The notes under the pieces were generated by a model. It saw only the letters and a program-made list of their open reading frames with translations. It searched no databases and was not told the DNA's origin. Positions 16,088 through 25,446 of a stretch of 64,000 nucleotides of DNA are shown here, one piece after another. The position numbers and the translations under genes were made by a program. Every line of letters begins with the position of its first letter. Within the stretch, counting starts at the first letter, position 1. Origin of the DNA: Flavobacterium sp. YJ01 (lineage in GTDB: Bacteria; Bacteroidota; Bacteroidia; Flavobacteriales; Flavobacteriaceae); assembly GCF_029320955.1 (NCBI RefSeq), contig NZ_CP119757.1, positions 310,001 to 374,000 on the forward strand, written 5' to 3'.

Positions 16088-16585
16088 ATGAAAGAACAAC
16101 ACAACTTAACGATTTACACAGAAGACCGATTTGATTTAATCAATAAAATTTCACTCGTTTTTACGCGAAGAAATATTAAAATCGAAAGTCTCAATATTTC
16201 ACTTTGTGAAATTGATGATATTTATAAATACACGATTTTAATAACTGAAACTCCTGATGCAGTTAGAAATATTGCGCTTCAAATAGAAAAAATTATAGAA
16301 GTTTTTAAATGTACTTATCATACCAATCAAGACATTGTTTGGACACAAGTGGTTTTGTTTAAAATACCTACAAATCAAATTATTATAAATAAAAAATTGA
16401 ATGATATGCTTAAAAAATATAATGCAAAACATCTTTCTGTTGACAACACTTATACCATATTTGAATTTACAGTCCAAGAAATACAAAGTATTAATTTGGT
16501 AAAAGAACTTAAAAAATTTGAACTTGTTGAATTTGTAGAAAGTTCCAGAATTGCGATTGCTAAATCTGGAAAGGGATTTAAATAG
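16088..16585 (+). CDS. ilvN: orphan acetolactate synthase small (regulatory) subunit homologue
   Basis: A 165-residue protein. Residues 6-80 form an ACT domain (LTIYTEDRFDLINKISLVFT, RRNIKIESLNISLCEID, YKYTILITETPDAVRNIALQ) and the rest fits the ALS_ss_C domain ending KKFELVEFVESSRIAIAKSG. The length matches IlvN/IlvH, which bind valine and activate and feedback-inhibit acetolactate synthase. No ilvB or other branched-chain gene is nearby; the flanks are a hydrolase and a DapA-family gene. It is diverged (Lys/Ile-rich) but intact. Two leader peptide-terminator units precede it. A longer upstream in-frame start would place the terminator inside the gene, so I use 16088. Confidence 0.88.
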   Translation: MKEQHNLTIYTEDRFDLINKISLVFTRRNIKIESLNISLCEIDDIYKYTILITETPDAVRNIALQIEKIIEVFKCTYHTNQDIVWTQVVLFKIPTNQIIINKKLNDMLKKYNAKHLSVDNTYTIFEFTVQEIQSINLVKELKKFELVEFVESSRIAIAKSGKGFK

Positions 16586-16601
16586 AATTTCATTAAATAA
16601 A

Positions 16602-16632
16602 AAGCCTGCAAAATAAAACTTTGCAGGCTTAT
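16602..16632. terminator. bidirectional terminator between ilvN-like and DapA-family genes
   Basis: AAGCCTGCAAA pairs with TTTGCAGGCTT. It lies between two convergent genes. Confidence 0.85.
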
Positions 16633-16639
16633 ATTCTCA

Positions 16640-17521
16640 TTATTTAAAAGAATTCAGAATAGTTTCTAGCTGATTAATTTCCTCTTTCTCCAATGATTGA
16701 AGAGGTTTTCTTAAATGTCCTCCATCAATGCCTTGAAGATTTAAACCAGCTTTTATTGCTCTAGGCAATCCCTTCTCAACAATAAACTTTAAAAGATTAA
16801 TCTGTTTATAAAATAATTTTTGAGCTTCATTAAAATCATTTTTTTGTACAGCTTCATATAATGCTAAATTGAGCTCTGGAATTAAATTTGGCGCAGCTGT
16901 ACACCATCCAGTAGCTCCCGCAGCAAAAGCAGACAATGCCAATGGATTTGATCCATTAAAAAAAGCTACATCATCTCCTAATTCTTTCTTTAAATAATGC
17001 ATTCGCTGAACATCTCCTGTACTTTCTTTAATCATTGTAATATTTGGTATTTCCAAAAGGCGTTTTAATAATTTCGGAGACATGTCAACTCCAGCTGTTG
17101 CCGGATTATTATAAGCCATAATCGGAATAGAAATTTCTCTAGCTACAGCATCATAATGTTTTACAATTTCATCATCACTCAGTTTCCAATAACTCATCGG
17201 AATAATCATTACGGCATCCACTCCAGCCTTTTCTGCTTCTTTTGCATGAAAAATGGTTCTTTCGGTAGTAAGATTTGATACGCCAGCTAAAATCGGAACT
17301 CTTCCTTTTACCTGTTCAACTGTGGCTGTTGTTATAGCTAGTTTTTCTTCGTCATTTAGATAAGGCATAACTCCTGTACTTCCTAATGGTGCAAGAACAT
17401 GAGAACCTGAAACTATTAAACGTTCTAAGAGATTTTTGTATAAAGTAATATCTACTTTTTCATTTTCATCAAATGGTGTGATCGGATAGGCAATAATGCC
17501 TTTAAATTTTGTATCGTTCAT
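16640..17521 (-). CDS. dihydrodipicolinate synthase / N-acetylneuraminate lyase family protein
   Basis: A 293-residue TIM-barrel aldolase of standard family length. The pyruvate-binding GSTG is at 47-50, the general-base Tyr137 in MAYNNPATAG and the Schiff-base Lys165 in MIKESTGD. The family condenses or cleaves pyruvate adducts (DapA, NanA, KDG aldolase and others). Its setting, 15 bases after a cupin gene and beside a sialate esterase, argues against housekeeping DapA and for a catabolic aldolase of sugar acids or amino-acid-like compounds. The exact substrate is not readable. Confidence 0.88.
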   Translation of the reverse strand: MNDTKFKGIIAYPITPFDENEKVDITLYKNLLERLIVSGSHVLAPLGSTGVMPYLNDEEKLAITTATVEQVKGRVPILAGVSNLTTERTIFHAKEAEKAGVDAVMIIPMSYWKLSDDEIVKHYDAVAREISIPIMAYNNPATAGVDMSPKLLKRLLEIPNITMIKESTGDVQRMHYLKKELGDDVAFFNGSNPLALSAFAAGATGWCTAAPNLIPELNLALYEAVQKNDFNEAQKLFYKQINLLKFIVEKGLPRAIKAGLNLQGIDGGHLRKPLQSLEKEEINQLETILNSFK

Positions 17522-17536
17522 GTATTTCTTCTTAAT

Positions 17537-17998
17537 TTATAAATCTCTTCCTTCTTCTTCTCTCAATGCTACGCCCAAATTCTGTAATTGAGGCGCATTT
17601 TCAGTCGCAATATATTTTGCACTTTCTGTGTCGCTTAAATTTTGATGTCTGTGCCATGTCCATGCTGGAATATAAACGGCGTCACCTGCTTTCCATTCTA
17701 CTTTCTGATCTTCTATTTCAGTAAAACCTGAACCTTCAATAACATACAAAAGCGTTTCGTAAGTATGCCTGTGTCTATTAGTTAATTGTCCTGGCAACAA
17801 TCCACCAATTGTCATGCTTACATTTTTACTTGGCAGATCGACAAAAAATACTGGATGTTTTCGTTCTGTAGAAAACTGATTGTGTTCGCCTGCATTTTCA
17901 ACATTTCGATGAATTAATTTTTCAGGCATTGTAAAACTTGGTCTAGCAAAAGTCTGATGAAAATCTTTTGATGAGAATTTTTTTTCATTCGTTTCCAT
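17537..17998 (-). CDS. cupin domain protein
   Basis: A 153-residue single-domain cupin with motif 1 PGQLTNRHRHTYETLLYVIEG (two His, Glu) and motif 2 WKAGDAVYIPAWTWHRHQN (His). These ligands normally bind one divalent metal ion, so it may be a dioxygenase, isomerase or sugar-binding regulator. The ATG at 17998 is chosen over an upstream TTG. It is the first gene of a two-gene operon with the DapA-family aldolase and divergent from the sialate esterase. Confidence 0.82.
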   Translation of the reverse strand: METNEKKFSSKDFHQTFARPSFTMPEKLIHRNVENAGEHNQFSTERKHPVFFVDLPSKNVSMTIGGLLPGQLTNRHRHTYETLLYVIEGSGFTEIEDQKVEWKAGDAVYIPAWTWHRHQNLSDTESAKYIATENAPQLQNLGVALREEEGRDL

Positions 17999-18190
17999 AA
18001 TAATTATCTTTTTAGTTTTTGCATTATTGCGAGACAAAAATAGGATGACATTGGAATATCAAACTGATACAGTTTTTATATTATCCAGTAGTCCAGATAT
18101 TAAAACTTTGATATTAAAAAGCTTCAGGATGCAACAGGACACATGCCAAACTATATTTAGCTATTTTTGAAACTATTCAAAAAAGAAAAA

Positions 18191-19651
18191 ATGAATTACA
18201 ACAAACTGACTTTATCATTTTTAAGTATTTTTCTTGTCTTAAACTTCAATGCTTTCAGCCAAATTACACTTCCAAAAATTTTAGGCCATAATATGGTTTT
18301 ACAACAAAACAAAGAAGTATCAATTTGGGGAACTGCAAGCGCGGGCGAAAAAGTATCGGTAGATTTTGCTGGACAAAATAAAACAACGATTGCTGATGTT
18401 TCGGGCAAATGGTCGTTAAAATTAAAACCAATGAAAGCGTCTTTTACGCCACGCGAAATGACGATAAAAGGAACAAATACTATTGTTCTAAAAAATATCT
18501 TAATTGGCGAAGTTTGGCTTTGTTCTGGACAATCTAATATGGAATATGCCATGAGAAAATATAGCAAATTTGAAACCGCTACAAAGGGTTACAAACCACC
18601 AGAAGATGATTTGAATAAAGCTGACAATCTGAATATCCGTATTTTTTTAGATCGCAGAAAATATATGGAACCAAGTCCTGAACATTTAGGATGGGATGCG
18701 GCAATGGGAAAACCTTTAGTAGATTTTTCTGCTGTAGGATATTATTTTGCTAAAAATTTGTATGCCAAATTAAACGTTCCTATCGGGATGATTTCTGCCG
18801 CAGTTCCAGGAAGCAGAATTGAGCCTTGGATTCAGGCTTCTAAAATGGAAATAACTCCTAAATTGAAAAATGGCAAAACATTAGAAAAACTTAGTGCAGA
18901 TGGTGGCGATTCTGGAAAGTTTTATGATACCATGATTCAGCCTTTAATTCCCTACACCTTAAAAGGATTTCTTTGGTATCAAGGAGAATCGAATTGTTTT
19001 TTGAATGAAAATATTCGTTATGCTTACAAGTTTAAAACGTTAATAGAAAGCTGGCGAAATGATTGGAATGATGAAAATTTACCTTTTTATTTTGTACAGC
19101 TTGCTCCTTACGCATATTCGACTACCAAAGATGAGCGCCAGCATAGTGCTGAACAGCTTCCTGAATTTTGGGAATCGCAAAAACTGGCACTTCATCTAAA
19201 GAATACCAACACAATTGCTATTACTGATTTGGTTGATAGTATTGCTGATCTTCATCCAGGATACAAGTGGGAAATTGGCAGACGTTTAAGTCTTCTTGCT
19301 GCAAATAAAACTTACGGACAAAAAAATATCGTTTGGTCTGGTCCTGTTTACGAAAAAATGAAAGTTATTGATAATACAATCGAAATTACTTTTTCTGAAA
19401 CAGGTAGCGGTTTAGCAAGTCGCGACGGAAAACCTCTTAATTGGTTTACGATTGCAGGAAATGATGGAAAATTTGTAAAAGCGCAAGCAGAAATAAAAGG
19501 AGATAAAATCATTCTTTCAGCATCAGAAATCCCTCATCCGGTTTCTGCTCGTTTTGGGTGGAATGAAGCTGCACAATCTAATTTTATAAATAAAGAAGGA
19601 TTACCTGCCGTTCCTTTCCGAACTGATAATCCTTGGGATAAACTTTTTTAG
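18191..19651 (+). CDS. sialate O-acetylesterase (SGNH hydrolase)
   Basis: A 486-residue exported enzyme; the signal peptide ends near NAFSQ. It has the sialate O-acetylesterase plan: LPKILGHNMVLQQ at the start, block with catalytic Ser in CSGQSNMEYAM, MISAAVPGSRIEPWI, LWYQGESN and a late DLHPG containing Asp/His. Such enzymes remove O-acetyl groups from sialic acids, or from hemicellulose sugars in Bacteroidota. The start ATG at 18191 follows AAAAGAAAAA. It is divergent from the cupin/aldolase operon, which may process the same carbohydrate, but this is a guess. Confidence 0.88.
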   Translation: MNYNKLTLSFLSIFLVLNFNAFSQITLPKILGHNMVLQQNKEVSIWGTASAGEKVSVDFAGQNKTTIADVSGKWSLKLKPMKASFTPREMTIKGTNTIVLKNILIGEVWLCSGQSNMEYAMRKYSKFETATKGYKPPEDDLNKADNLNIRIFLDRRKYMEPSPEHLGWDAAMGKPLVDFSAVGYYFAKNLYAKLNVPIGMISAAVPGSRIEPWIQASKMEITPKLKNGKTLEKLSADGGDSGKFYDTMIQPLIPYTLKGFLWYQGESNCFLNENIRYAYKFKTLIESWRNDWNDENLPFYFVQLAPYAYSTTKDERQHSAEQLPEFWESQKLALHLKNTNTIAITDLVDSIADLHPGYKWEIGRRLSLLAANKTYGQKNIVWSGPVYEKMKVIDNTIEITFSETGSGLASRDGKPLNWFTIAGNDGKFVKAQAEIKGDKIILSASEIPHPVSARFGWNEAAQSNFINKEGLPAVPFRTDNPWDKLF

Positions 19652-19666
19652 TTGAATTTTCAAAAT

Positions 19667-19702
19667 GAAAAAAGAGCACTTTACGGGTGCTCTTTTTATA
19701 TT
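19667..19702. terminator. bidirectional terminator
   Basis: AAAAAGAGCAC pairs with GTGCTCTTTTT. It separates the convergent esterase and L,D-transpeptidase genes. Confidence 0.9.
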
Positions 19703-19719
19703 TTTCGTCTTTTGGGATT

Positions 19720-20322
19720 TTAATAATAAACCGAAAGTAAAATTTTTGAATTTGAACTGTCAATGATTTTTTCAAGTCTTTTGAAAAACACTTCACTTAC
19801 CATTGGACAGCCGTGACTGTTGATAATATAGTATCCTTGTTCGTCTGTAGGAACTTCTCTGTATTTGTGCAACACAATAGCTCTTTTCATAGCGTTGTTG
19901 TTAGTTTCATCCATACCGGCTAGTCTAAAAGCTTTTCCGAATACGCCGTTATAAGCTTTTTCTACAGAATATCTTCCTAAAGAAGTGCAGTTTGAATTTG
20001 GAGCATTGCTAAATTGAAGGATATCACCTTTAATTCCAGTTTCTGAACCAGATCCGTGTGCAACTAATCCTTGATCTAGAATTTGGTTGTTCTCTAAATC
20101 GTAAACAAAAAAGCGATTTTTTCCAGATTTGATTTTCATATCCACAAGAAAAGCAATTTTGCTATTGTATTTGTGGTTCGATTTAGTAAACTCCTTAATT
20201 TCGTTTACATGCTCGTTAAGTCTTGCGAACGCAATATCATCTAATATATCTTTCTTCTCCGTTACGTTGTAGGTTGTAAAGGAAGTTAAAGAAAAAAGCA
20301 GTGCCATAAAAAATATTCTCAT
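19720..20322 (-). CDS. murein L,D-transpeptidase catalytic domain family protein
   Basis: A 200-residue exported protein. The signal peptide covers about residues 1-20. The YkuD_2-type catalytic region has LVDMKIKSGKNRFFVYDLEN, HGSGSETGIKGD, SLGRYSVEKAYNG and INSHGCPMVSEVFF with the catalytic Cys in the SHGC motif. It should crosslink peptidoglycan stems or attach proteins to them in the periplasm; some members hydrolyse instead. It is a single gene with its own promoter. Confidence 0.85.
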   Translation of the reverse strand: MRIFFMALLFSLTSFTTYNVTEKKDILDDIAFARLNEHVNEIKEFTKSNHKYNSKIAFLVDMKIKSGKNRFFVYDLENNQILDQGLVAHGSGSETGIKGDILQFSNAPNSNCTSLGRYSVEKAYNGVFGKAFRLAGMDETNNNAMKRAIVLHKYREVPTDEQGYYIINSHGCPMVSEVFFKRLEKIIDSSNSKILLSVYY

Positions 20323-20509
20323 ATAGAAGGCAATAGTTTAAGTTAAAAAAAGATTTGGGTGTCTATTCATACTTTAATGCTGCAAAATTATATGGAAAGT
20401 TTATACAATTCCCACATTCAAGTGTTAAAGATATAATAAATATTTGAAAATGCGATACTTAACTGTTAAAATTTCCTTTAAAAAGTCGACTTTAACATTT
20501 TAAGAAATA

Positions 20510-20542
20510 AAAAATCCTGCACCAATTACTGATGCAGGACTA
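20510..20542 (-). terminator. terminator of the SusCD operon
   Basis: GTCCTGCAT pairs with TGCAGGA across an 11-base loop, followed on the minus strand by TTTTTTA. It is 26 bases after the SusD stop. Confidence 0.85.
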
Positions 20543-20568
20543 TCTATTTTGAGATTATTATCTAAAAA

Positions 20569-21993
20569 TTATTTAGCGTCAAACCATAATTTTGTTGTTA
20601 GCAAATCTTTTCCTTGAACAGCGATTGCTGCTTGATAGCTATTTCCGTTTAATGATTGCTCAGTTCCAGGATAAAAGAAACGAGAAGGTATTTTTCCGTC
20701 CAAAACTGTAGCTGGACCAGCAGTTAATACAGGATAATCTAATCTTCTCCATTCTGTAAAAGCATCTAGACCTTGTCCATAAAATGCAATCCATTTTTGA
20801 GTTCCAATTGATTTAGCATAATTTGAAGCATCGTACTTTACACTAGCCTGATTAAGATAATTAGAAATCGCTGTTGCATCGGTAATACCAAATTGATTAA
20901 ATGATGCTGTAATCGCATTTTTATAAAGTGTTTCGGCATCTCCAGAAATATAACCACGAGCCGCCGCTTCAGCAAGATTAAATAAAACTTCAGAGTAAGA
21001 ATAAATTACAGCTGGCGAAGTTGAAGTCAAGAAATAAGTTCCCGGTTTCGATGTTTTAGCAAAACCTTGATTATTCGCATCACTGTTAGATAATCCGTTT
21101 GCTCCTCCAACGTAAGTACCAACACTTGCGTCTGATGGCAATTGTGCATAAACTGGTAAACGCGGATCTGAAAATTCTTTTAACTTATCAACCATAGTTT
21201 TCGAAATACGGAAATCATCACGAGTTTCAAACCAAGCAGAAGCAGGATTTTGCTGAGGTGAACTGATATAAGTAAATTTGAAAGTATCAGCATTACTGCT
21301 TAATACTCCTGCTGCATCACTAGTTGCATCAATTGCCGCTTGTTTCGCCAAAGCAGGTTCTTTATCGGAAATTCTCAAGGCAATTCTCAAACGAAGTGAG
21401 TTTACATATCTTTTCCATTTTAAAATATCTCCTTTGTAAACCAAATCACCTGTTACTGTACCATTTGTAGTACTTAATAAAGATTGCGCTTGTTTTAAAT
21501 CTTCTAGCAAACCTGTATAAACTTCTTTTTGAGTATTATAAGCAGGCGTTACTTTCAATCCCGCTTCTTTGTAAGGAATACTTCCGTAAGCATCTGTCAG
21601 CAAAAGAAATGTCCAAGAACGAAGCGTTAAAGCAATTCCTTTGTAATTAGAATTGGCTTGTGCATCTGGAAAATTAATTATCGTATTTAAATCTGTAATT
21701 AAAGTTGCGTAACCCGTATTCCACAAAGAAGTGAAAGATGTATTAGAAACATCGTATCTATCTGGTTCTGTATACTGGATTTTAGCCCAATGCTGAACAA
21801 ACAACAAAGATGAATTAAAGTTATTAGCATCTCCCCAGTACAAGTCCGATCCCTGTTTTAATGTTCCCGTTAGCAAATAAGGCGCCAAAGGAGTTTCGGT
21901 CGCGTTCGGATTTTTATTAATATCATCCAAAGTATCACTGCAAGAAGTCAGTGTCAATCCGAATAAGATTATATATGATAGCTTTTTTAGCAT
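20569..21993 (-). CDS. SusD/RagB-type outer membrane lipoprotein
   Basis: A 474-residue lipoprotein with lipobox LTLTSC (Cys18). It is of the shorter SusD-like type (SusD-like_2): INKNPNATETPLAPYLLTGT, LLTDAYGSIPYKEAG, YKGDILKWKRYVNSLRLRIA, and the end WRRLDYPVL, RFFYPGTE. The lipid anchor places it outside over the SusC barrel, where it gates ligand entry. It follows SusC by 12 bases. There are no glycoside hydrolases next to it, so the ligand need not be a glycan. Confidence 0.92.
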   Translation of the reverse strand: MLKKLSYIILFGLTLTSCSDTLDDINKNPNATETPLAPYLLTGTLKQGSDLYWGDANNFNSSLLFVQHWAKIQYTEPDRYDVSNTSFTSLWNTGYATLITDLNTIINFPDAQANSNYKGIALTLRSWTFLLLTDAYGSIPYKEAGLKVTPAYNTQKEVYTGLLEDLKQAQSLLSTTNGTVTGDLVYKGDILKWKRYVNSLRLRIALRISDKEPALAKQAAIDATSDAAGVLSSNADTFKFTYISSPQQNPASAWFETRDDFRISKTMVDKLKEFSDPRLPVYAQLPSDASVGTYVGGANGLSNSDANNQGFAKTSKPGTYFLTSTSPAVIYSYSEVLFNLAEAAARGYISGDAETLYKNAITASFNQFGITDATAISNYLNQASVKYDASNYAKSIGTQKWIAFYGQGLDAFTEWRRLDYPVLTAGPATVLDGKIPSRFFYPGTEQSLNGNSYQAAIAVQGKDLLTTKLWFDAK

Positions 21994-22005
21994 GATTTCG
22001 TGTTT

Positions 22006-25000
22006 TTAGAATTTAAGATTAACATTAAGACTGAAATTTCTGGTTGTTGGCAAAGCCAAACTTTCCAAACCTTGTGCATTTCCTGTATTGAAAGCAGTTT
22101 CAGGATCGATATTCGGCGCATCTTTATAGATGAAAAATAAATTACGCCCAACTGCAGTAATACTTGCTCCCTCTAATCCCAGTTTTTTAGCAAATGCTTT
22201 TGTAAAATTATATGACAATTTGATTTCTCTCATTTTTACAAAAGTTGAGCTGTATATGTAAGCTTCGCTAATGTTGTATGAAGCTTTGTAATATTCCTGA
22301 GCACTAAGTACTGTAGTGTTTGGACTTCCATTTTCGTACACTCCATTAAAAATCATACCATCATCATATACAGTAGCTCCACCTGGCGCAGTTCCGTTAA
22401 CTAATGTTTTTGTTGTACCGTTTAAGTAATAATTTAAACCACCATTTTCGGCACCACGACCTGGAAGTGTATTAGCCAATACTCCTGTGTAAGTACCAGT
22501 TCTGTTTGTTCCTGAGAAAATTTCTCCACCTACACTTGCATCTACAAGGAATGATAATTCTAAATTTTTATAAGTCAAAGTATTCGTAACACCAGCAAGA
22601 TAGTCTGGAGTATAATGTCCTAAAACTCTCTTTGTCGGATCAGCTTTTGGCAATCCGTTTGCTCCTACTACGATATTTCCGCTAGCATCACGCAAATAAG
22701 CCGTTCCATAAAGTGCTCCGTAAGCTTGTCCAACAGATGCCAAAACATCAACACCTCCAGATGAACCTATTGTGTAATTCTGAATCTGTTTTGCATAATC
22801 CAAAATCTCCACTTTACTTCTATTTCTAGAATAATTTGCTCCAATATTCCATTTGAAGTTTTCTGTCTGAATTGGACTTCCGTCTAATTGAATTTCAATA
22901 CCACTATTGTTTATTTTTCCAGCATTGATTAACTGTGAATTATAACCACTTGAAGCCGTTGTTTTGATTTCTAAAATCTGATCGAAACTGTTTGTGTTGT
23001 AATAAGCAACATCAAAATGCAATCTGTTTTTCCAGAAAGTTGCCTCTAAACCAACCTCAGTAGAACGTGTTGTTTCTGGTTTTAAATTCTCATTCAATTT
23101 CTTTTGTGAAGAAGTTTGAATTGGATTTCCATCAAATGCTGTCTGGAAATTATAAATTGTAGATAATTGGTACGGATCTGCATCATTTCCTACTTCAGAC
23201 CATCCTCCTCGTAATTTCAAGAAATCAAGTGTATTGCTTTTAATTTTTAATGCTTCCGTTAAAACTAAACTTCCGTTAACCGAAGGATAAAAATAAGAAC
23301 GGTTACTGCTTGGCAATGTTGAAGACCAGTCATTACGCGCTGTTAAGTTCAAATAAGCATAGTTTTTATATCCTAATTGTGCAGACGCATAAGCACTATA
23401 AACTCTCAATCTTGATAATGTATTCGAAGATGTCAAAGGATCTCTTGAGTTTGTTAAAGTGTACAAATCTGGTACCGCCAAACGTGGTGCTTTTTGGTAA
23501 TTGTTTGCATCGCTGTGATTACGAATATTAAATCCGGCAAGAGCATCTAAACTGAAATCATCTGTTAGCTTTTTCGTGTAAGTAAAAATACCTTCTGTAT
23601 TTTGCTCATTTACAGTGTAAGCATCTTCAGCATAAGATCCGAATGGCGTTCCGTTTGTACCATATTTGATAGTATATTTTCTTCTATCATTATAATAATC
23701 AACTCCTGTACGGAATCTGAAATTAAGACCTTCAGCCAATTTTGCGTCTAAGTGAACATCTCCAATAATACGATTACGTTGCTGACTTGTAGTATTGTAA
23801 TAAGCATTCCAATAAGGATTGCTGTAGTAACTGTTGTTCCAGTTAACATCACGATTGCTTTGAAGCTGATTAATATCAACCTGACGACCAAACCAAAGAA
23901 ACTGAAGCATTACACCCGCAGCACGGTTTCCAGAAGGTCCACCTGGTAAAGCTGGCGCATTGGTAGTAATGTAATTACCCGTTACTCCCACTTTAATATT
24001 TTTAGAAATCTGATAATTGGTATTAATAGTAAAGTTTGTTTTGTTTACTTCGCTATTAGGAACCGTTCCCAATTGTTTTTGATTATTTACTCCTAAACGA
24101 AAATCTGATTTTTCATCTGATTTAGCAACAGAAATACTATTATCGTAAGTAACTCCTGTATTAAAAAAGTCTTTTACATTGTTTGGATGTGCAACAAAAG
24201 GTACTGCCACTCCATTTGAGTAAAATTGCGGAATAAGTCTTCCGTCTAATCTTGGTCCCCAGCTTTCGTCAACTCCATCATTTATTCCGCCACCTTTTCC
24301 ATCAACAAAACTAAATCTTCCGTTTGAACCTTGTCCGTATGAATTTTGGAAACTTGGCAAAGTAGCAACCTGAGAAATTGTAATACCAGAATTTAAAGTG
24401 ATTCCTAAACCTTTCTGGCTTTTTCCTGATTTTGTAGTAATTAAAACAACTCCATGTGCTGCACGAGATCCGTAAAGCGCCGCCGCATTTGGCCCTTTTA
24501 ATACCGTTAAAGTTTCAATATCATTCGGGTTTAAATCTGCAATTGCATTTTTAAAGTCACGCGTTGCTCCACCAACACTTCCTAACTGCGAGTTATCTAC
24601 AGGAACTCCATCTACTACAAATAACGGCTGATTATTTCCCGCAATCGAAGTTTCTCCACGAATAATAATACGAGAAGATCCCATATCTCCTTGAGAATTT
24701 GTAATACGAACACCAGCTAATTTTCCGCTAAGACTGTTTAAGAAATTAGTTTCTTTCGTCTCGGCAATATCTCTGTTTTTAAGTGCTTGAGTTGTATATC
24801 CTAAAGACTTTTTTTCTTTAGAAATACCTAAAGCCGTAACCACAACTTCCGACAATTGATTTTGCTCTTCTGTAAGTTCAATAACAACAGCATTTTTATC
24901 GACAACAACTTCTGCTTTTTTATAACCTAAAAAGCTTACTAATAAAGTATAAGGGAATTTTTGTCCGGTTTGGAAATAAAATTTTCCGTCAAAATCTGTC

Positions 25001-25182
25001 TGAACTCCGTGCGTAGTTCCTTTTATGTTAATTGAAGCTCCAATAACGGGCTCTTTTGTAACAGCATCAATTACGATTCCTTCTAGTTTTGACTGAATTA
25101 ACGGCTTTGTTTCTTGCGCGTTAACTCCTATGGAAATCAACAAAATACATAACCATGTATATCTTTCTAATTTTTTTTTCAT
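22006..25182 (-). CDS. SusC/RagA-type TonB-dependent transporter
   Basis: A 1058-residue outer membrane transporter with signal peptide (cleaved near GVNAQ), a carboxypeptidase regulatory-like domain at about residues 30-110 (LEGIVIDAVTKEPVIGASIN), plug with TALGISKEKKSLGYTTQALK and NPNDIETLTVLKGPNAAALY, and a C-terminal barrel ending LPTTRNFSLNVNLKF. It pairs with the SusD gene. The ATG follows AAACAAAGTA. The long leader carries a Cys-rich peptide gene, suggesting control by sulfur or cysteine supply, so a sulfur-containing or peptide ligand is possible. Confidence 0.95.
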   Translation of the reverse strand: MKKKLERYTWLCILLISIGVNAQETKPLIQSKLEGIVIDAVTKEPVIGASINIKGTTHGVQTDFDGKFYFQTGQKFPYTLLVSFLGYKKAEVVVDKNAVVIELTEEQNQLSEVVVTALGISKEKKSLGYTTQALKNRDIAETKETNFLNSLSGKLAGVRITNSQGDMGSSRIIIRGETSIAGNNQPLFVVDGVPVDNSQLGSVGGATRDFKNAIADLNPNDIETLTVLKGPNAAALYGSRAAHGVVLITTKSGKSQKGLGITLNSGITISQVATLPSFQNSYGQGSNGRFSFVDGKGGGINDGVDESWGPRLDGRLIPQFYSNGVAVPFVAHPNNVKDFFNTGVTYDNSISVAKSDEKSDFRLGVNNQKQLGTVPNSEVNKTNFTINTNYQISKNIKVGVTGNYITTNAPALPGGPSGNRAAGVMLQFLWFGRQVDINQLQSNRDVNWNNSYYSNPYWNAYYNTTSQQRNRIIGDVHLDAKLAEGLNFRFRTGVDYYNDRRKYTIKYGTNGTPFGSYAEDAYTVNEQNTEGIFTYTKKLTDDFSLDALAGFNIRNHSDANNYQKAPRLAVPDLYTLTNSRDPLTSSNTLSRLRVYSAYASAQLGYKNYAYLNLTARNDWSSTLPSSNRSYFYPSVNGSLVLTEALKIKSNTLDFLKLRGGWSEVGNDADPYQLSTIYNFQTAFDGNPIQTSSQKKLNENLKPETTRSTEVGLEATFWKNRLHFDVAYYNTNSFDQILEIKTTASSGYNSQLINAGKINNSGIEIQLDGSPIQTENFKWNIGANYSRNRSKVEILDYAKQIQNYTIGSSGGVDVLASVGQAYGALYGTAYLRDASGNIVVGANGLPKADPTKRVLGHYTPDYLAGVTNTLTYKNLELSFLVDASVGGEIFSGTNRTGTYTGVLANTLPGRGAENGGLNYYLNGTTKTLVNGTAPGGATVYDDGMIFNGVYENGSPNTTVLSAQEYYKASYNISEAYIYSSTFVKMREIKLSYNFTKAFAKKLGLEGASITAVGRNLFFIYKDAPNIDPETAFNTGNAQGLESLALPTTRNFSLNVNLKF

Positions 25183-25274
25183 TACTTTGTTTTAGTTTAA
25201 TAAATGAAGAGCAAAAGGATAGTTTTACTACACTTTTGCTTTCTTCTAGAGATGTACAATTTCTTTAAGCTTCG

Positions 25275-25298
25275 CCATTTCTGTTCCAGCAGAAATGG
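25275..25298 (-). other. leader hairpin upstream of susC
   Basis: CCATTTCTG pairs with CAGAAATGG across a 6-base loop. On the minus strand there is no T run after it, so it is not a terminator for this mRNA; on the plus strand TTTTCTTTTTTT follows. It may instead stabilise or regulate the susC mRNA. A second weaker stem, GCAAAAG/CTTTTGC, lies between it and the susC ATG. Confidence 0.5.
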
Positions 25299-25349
25299 TT
25301 TTCTTTTTTTATCTACACATTCGTTTTTTCATTTTTACTTTTTTTTTGG

Positions 25350-25379
25350 TTAATACTTTTTAAACTGGCTTTTATACAT
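25350..25379 (-). CDS. nine-codon mini-ORF with strong Shine-Dalgarno in the susC leader
   Basis: The minus strand reads CGGAGGTGAAATC before ATG, a near-perfect Shine-Dalgarno, rare in this AT-rich genome. The ORF encodes MYKSQFKKY and stops. It lies between the Cys-rich leader and susC. It may be translated as part of a regulatory leader; chance is possible. Confidence 0.35.
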   Translation of the reverse strand: MYKSQFKKY

Positions 25380-25446
25380 GATTTCACCTCCGAAAAGGAT
25401 TCATCTTATTTGAAAAATTTGAGTGATTTTTATAAAGTGGAGAATT

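Noticed and set aside
20569..25182. The SusCD pair as part of a glycan utilisation locus
   Set aside because: No glycoside hydrolase, HTCS or anti-sigma gene lies next to it; the Cys-rich leader suggests another ligand type.
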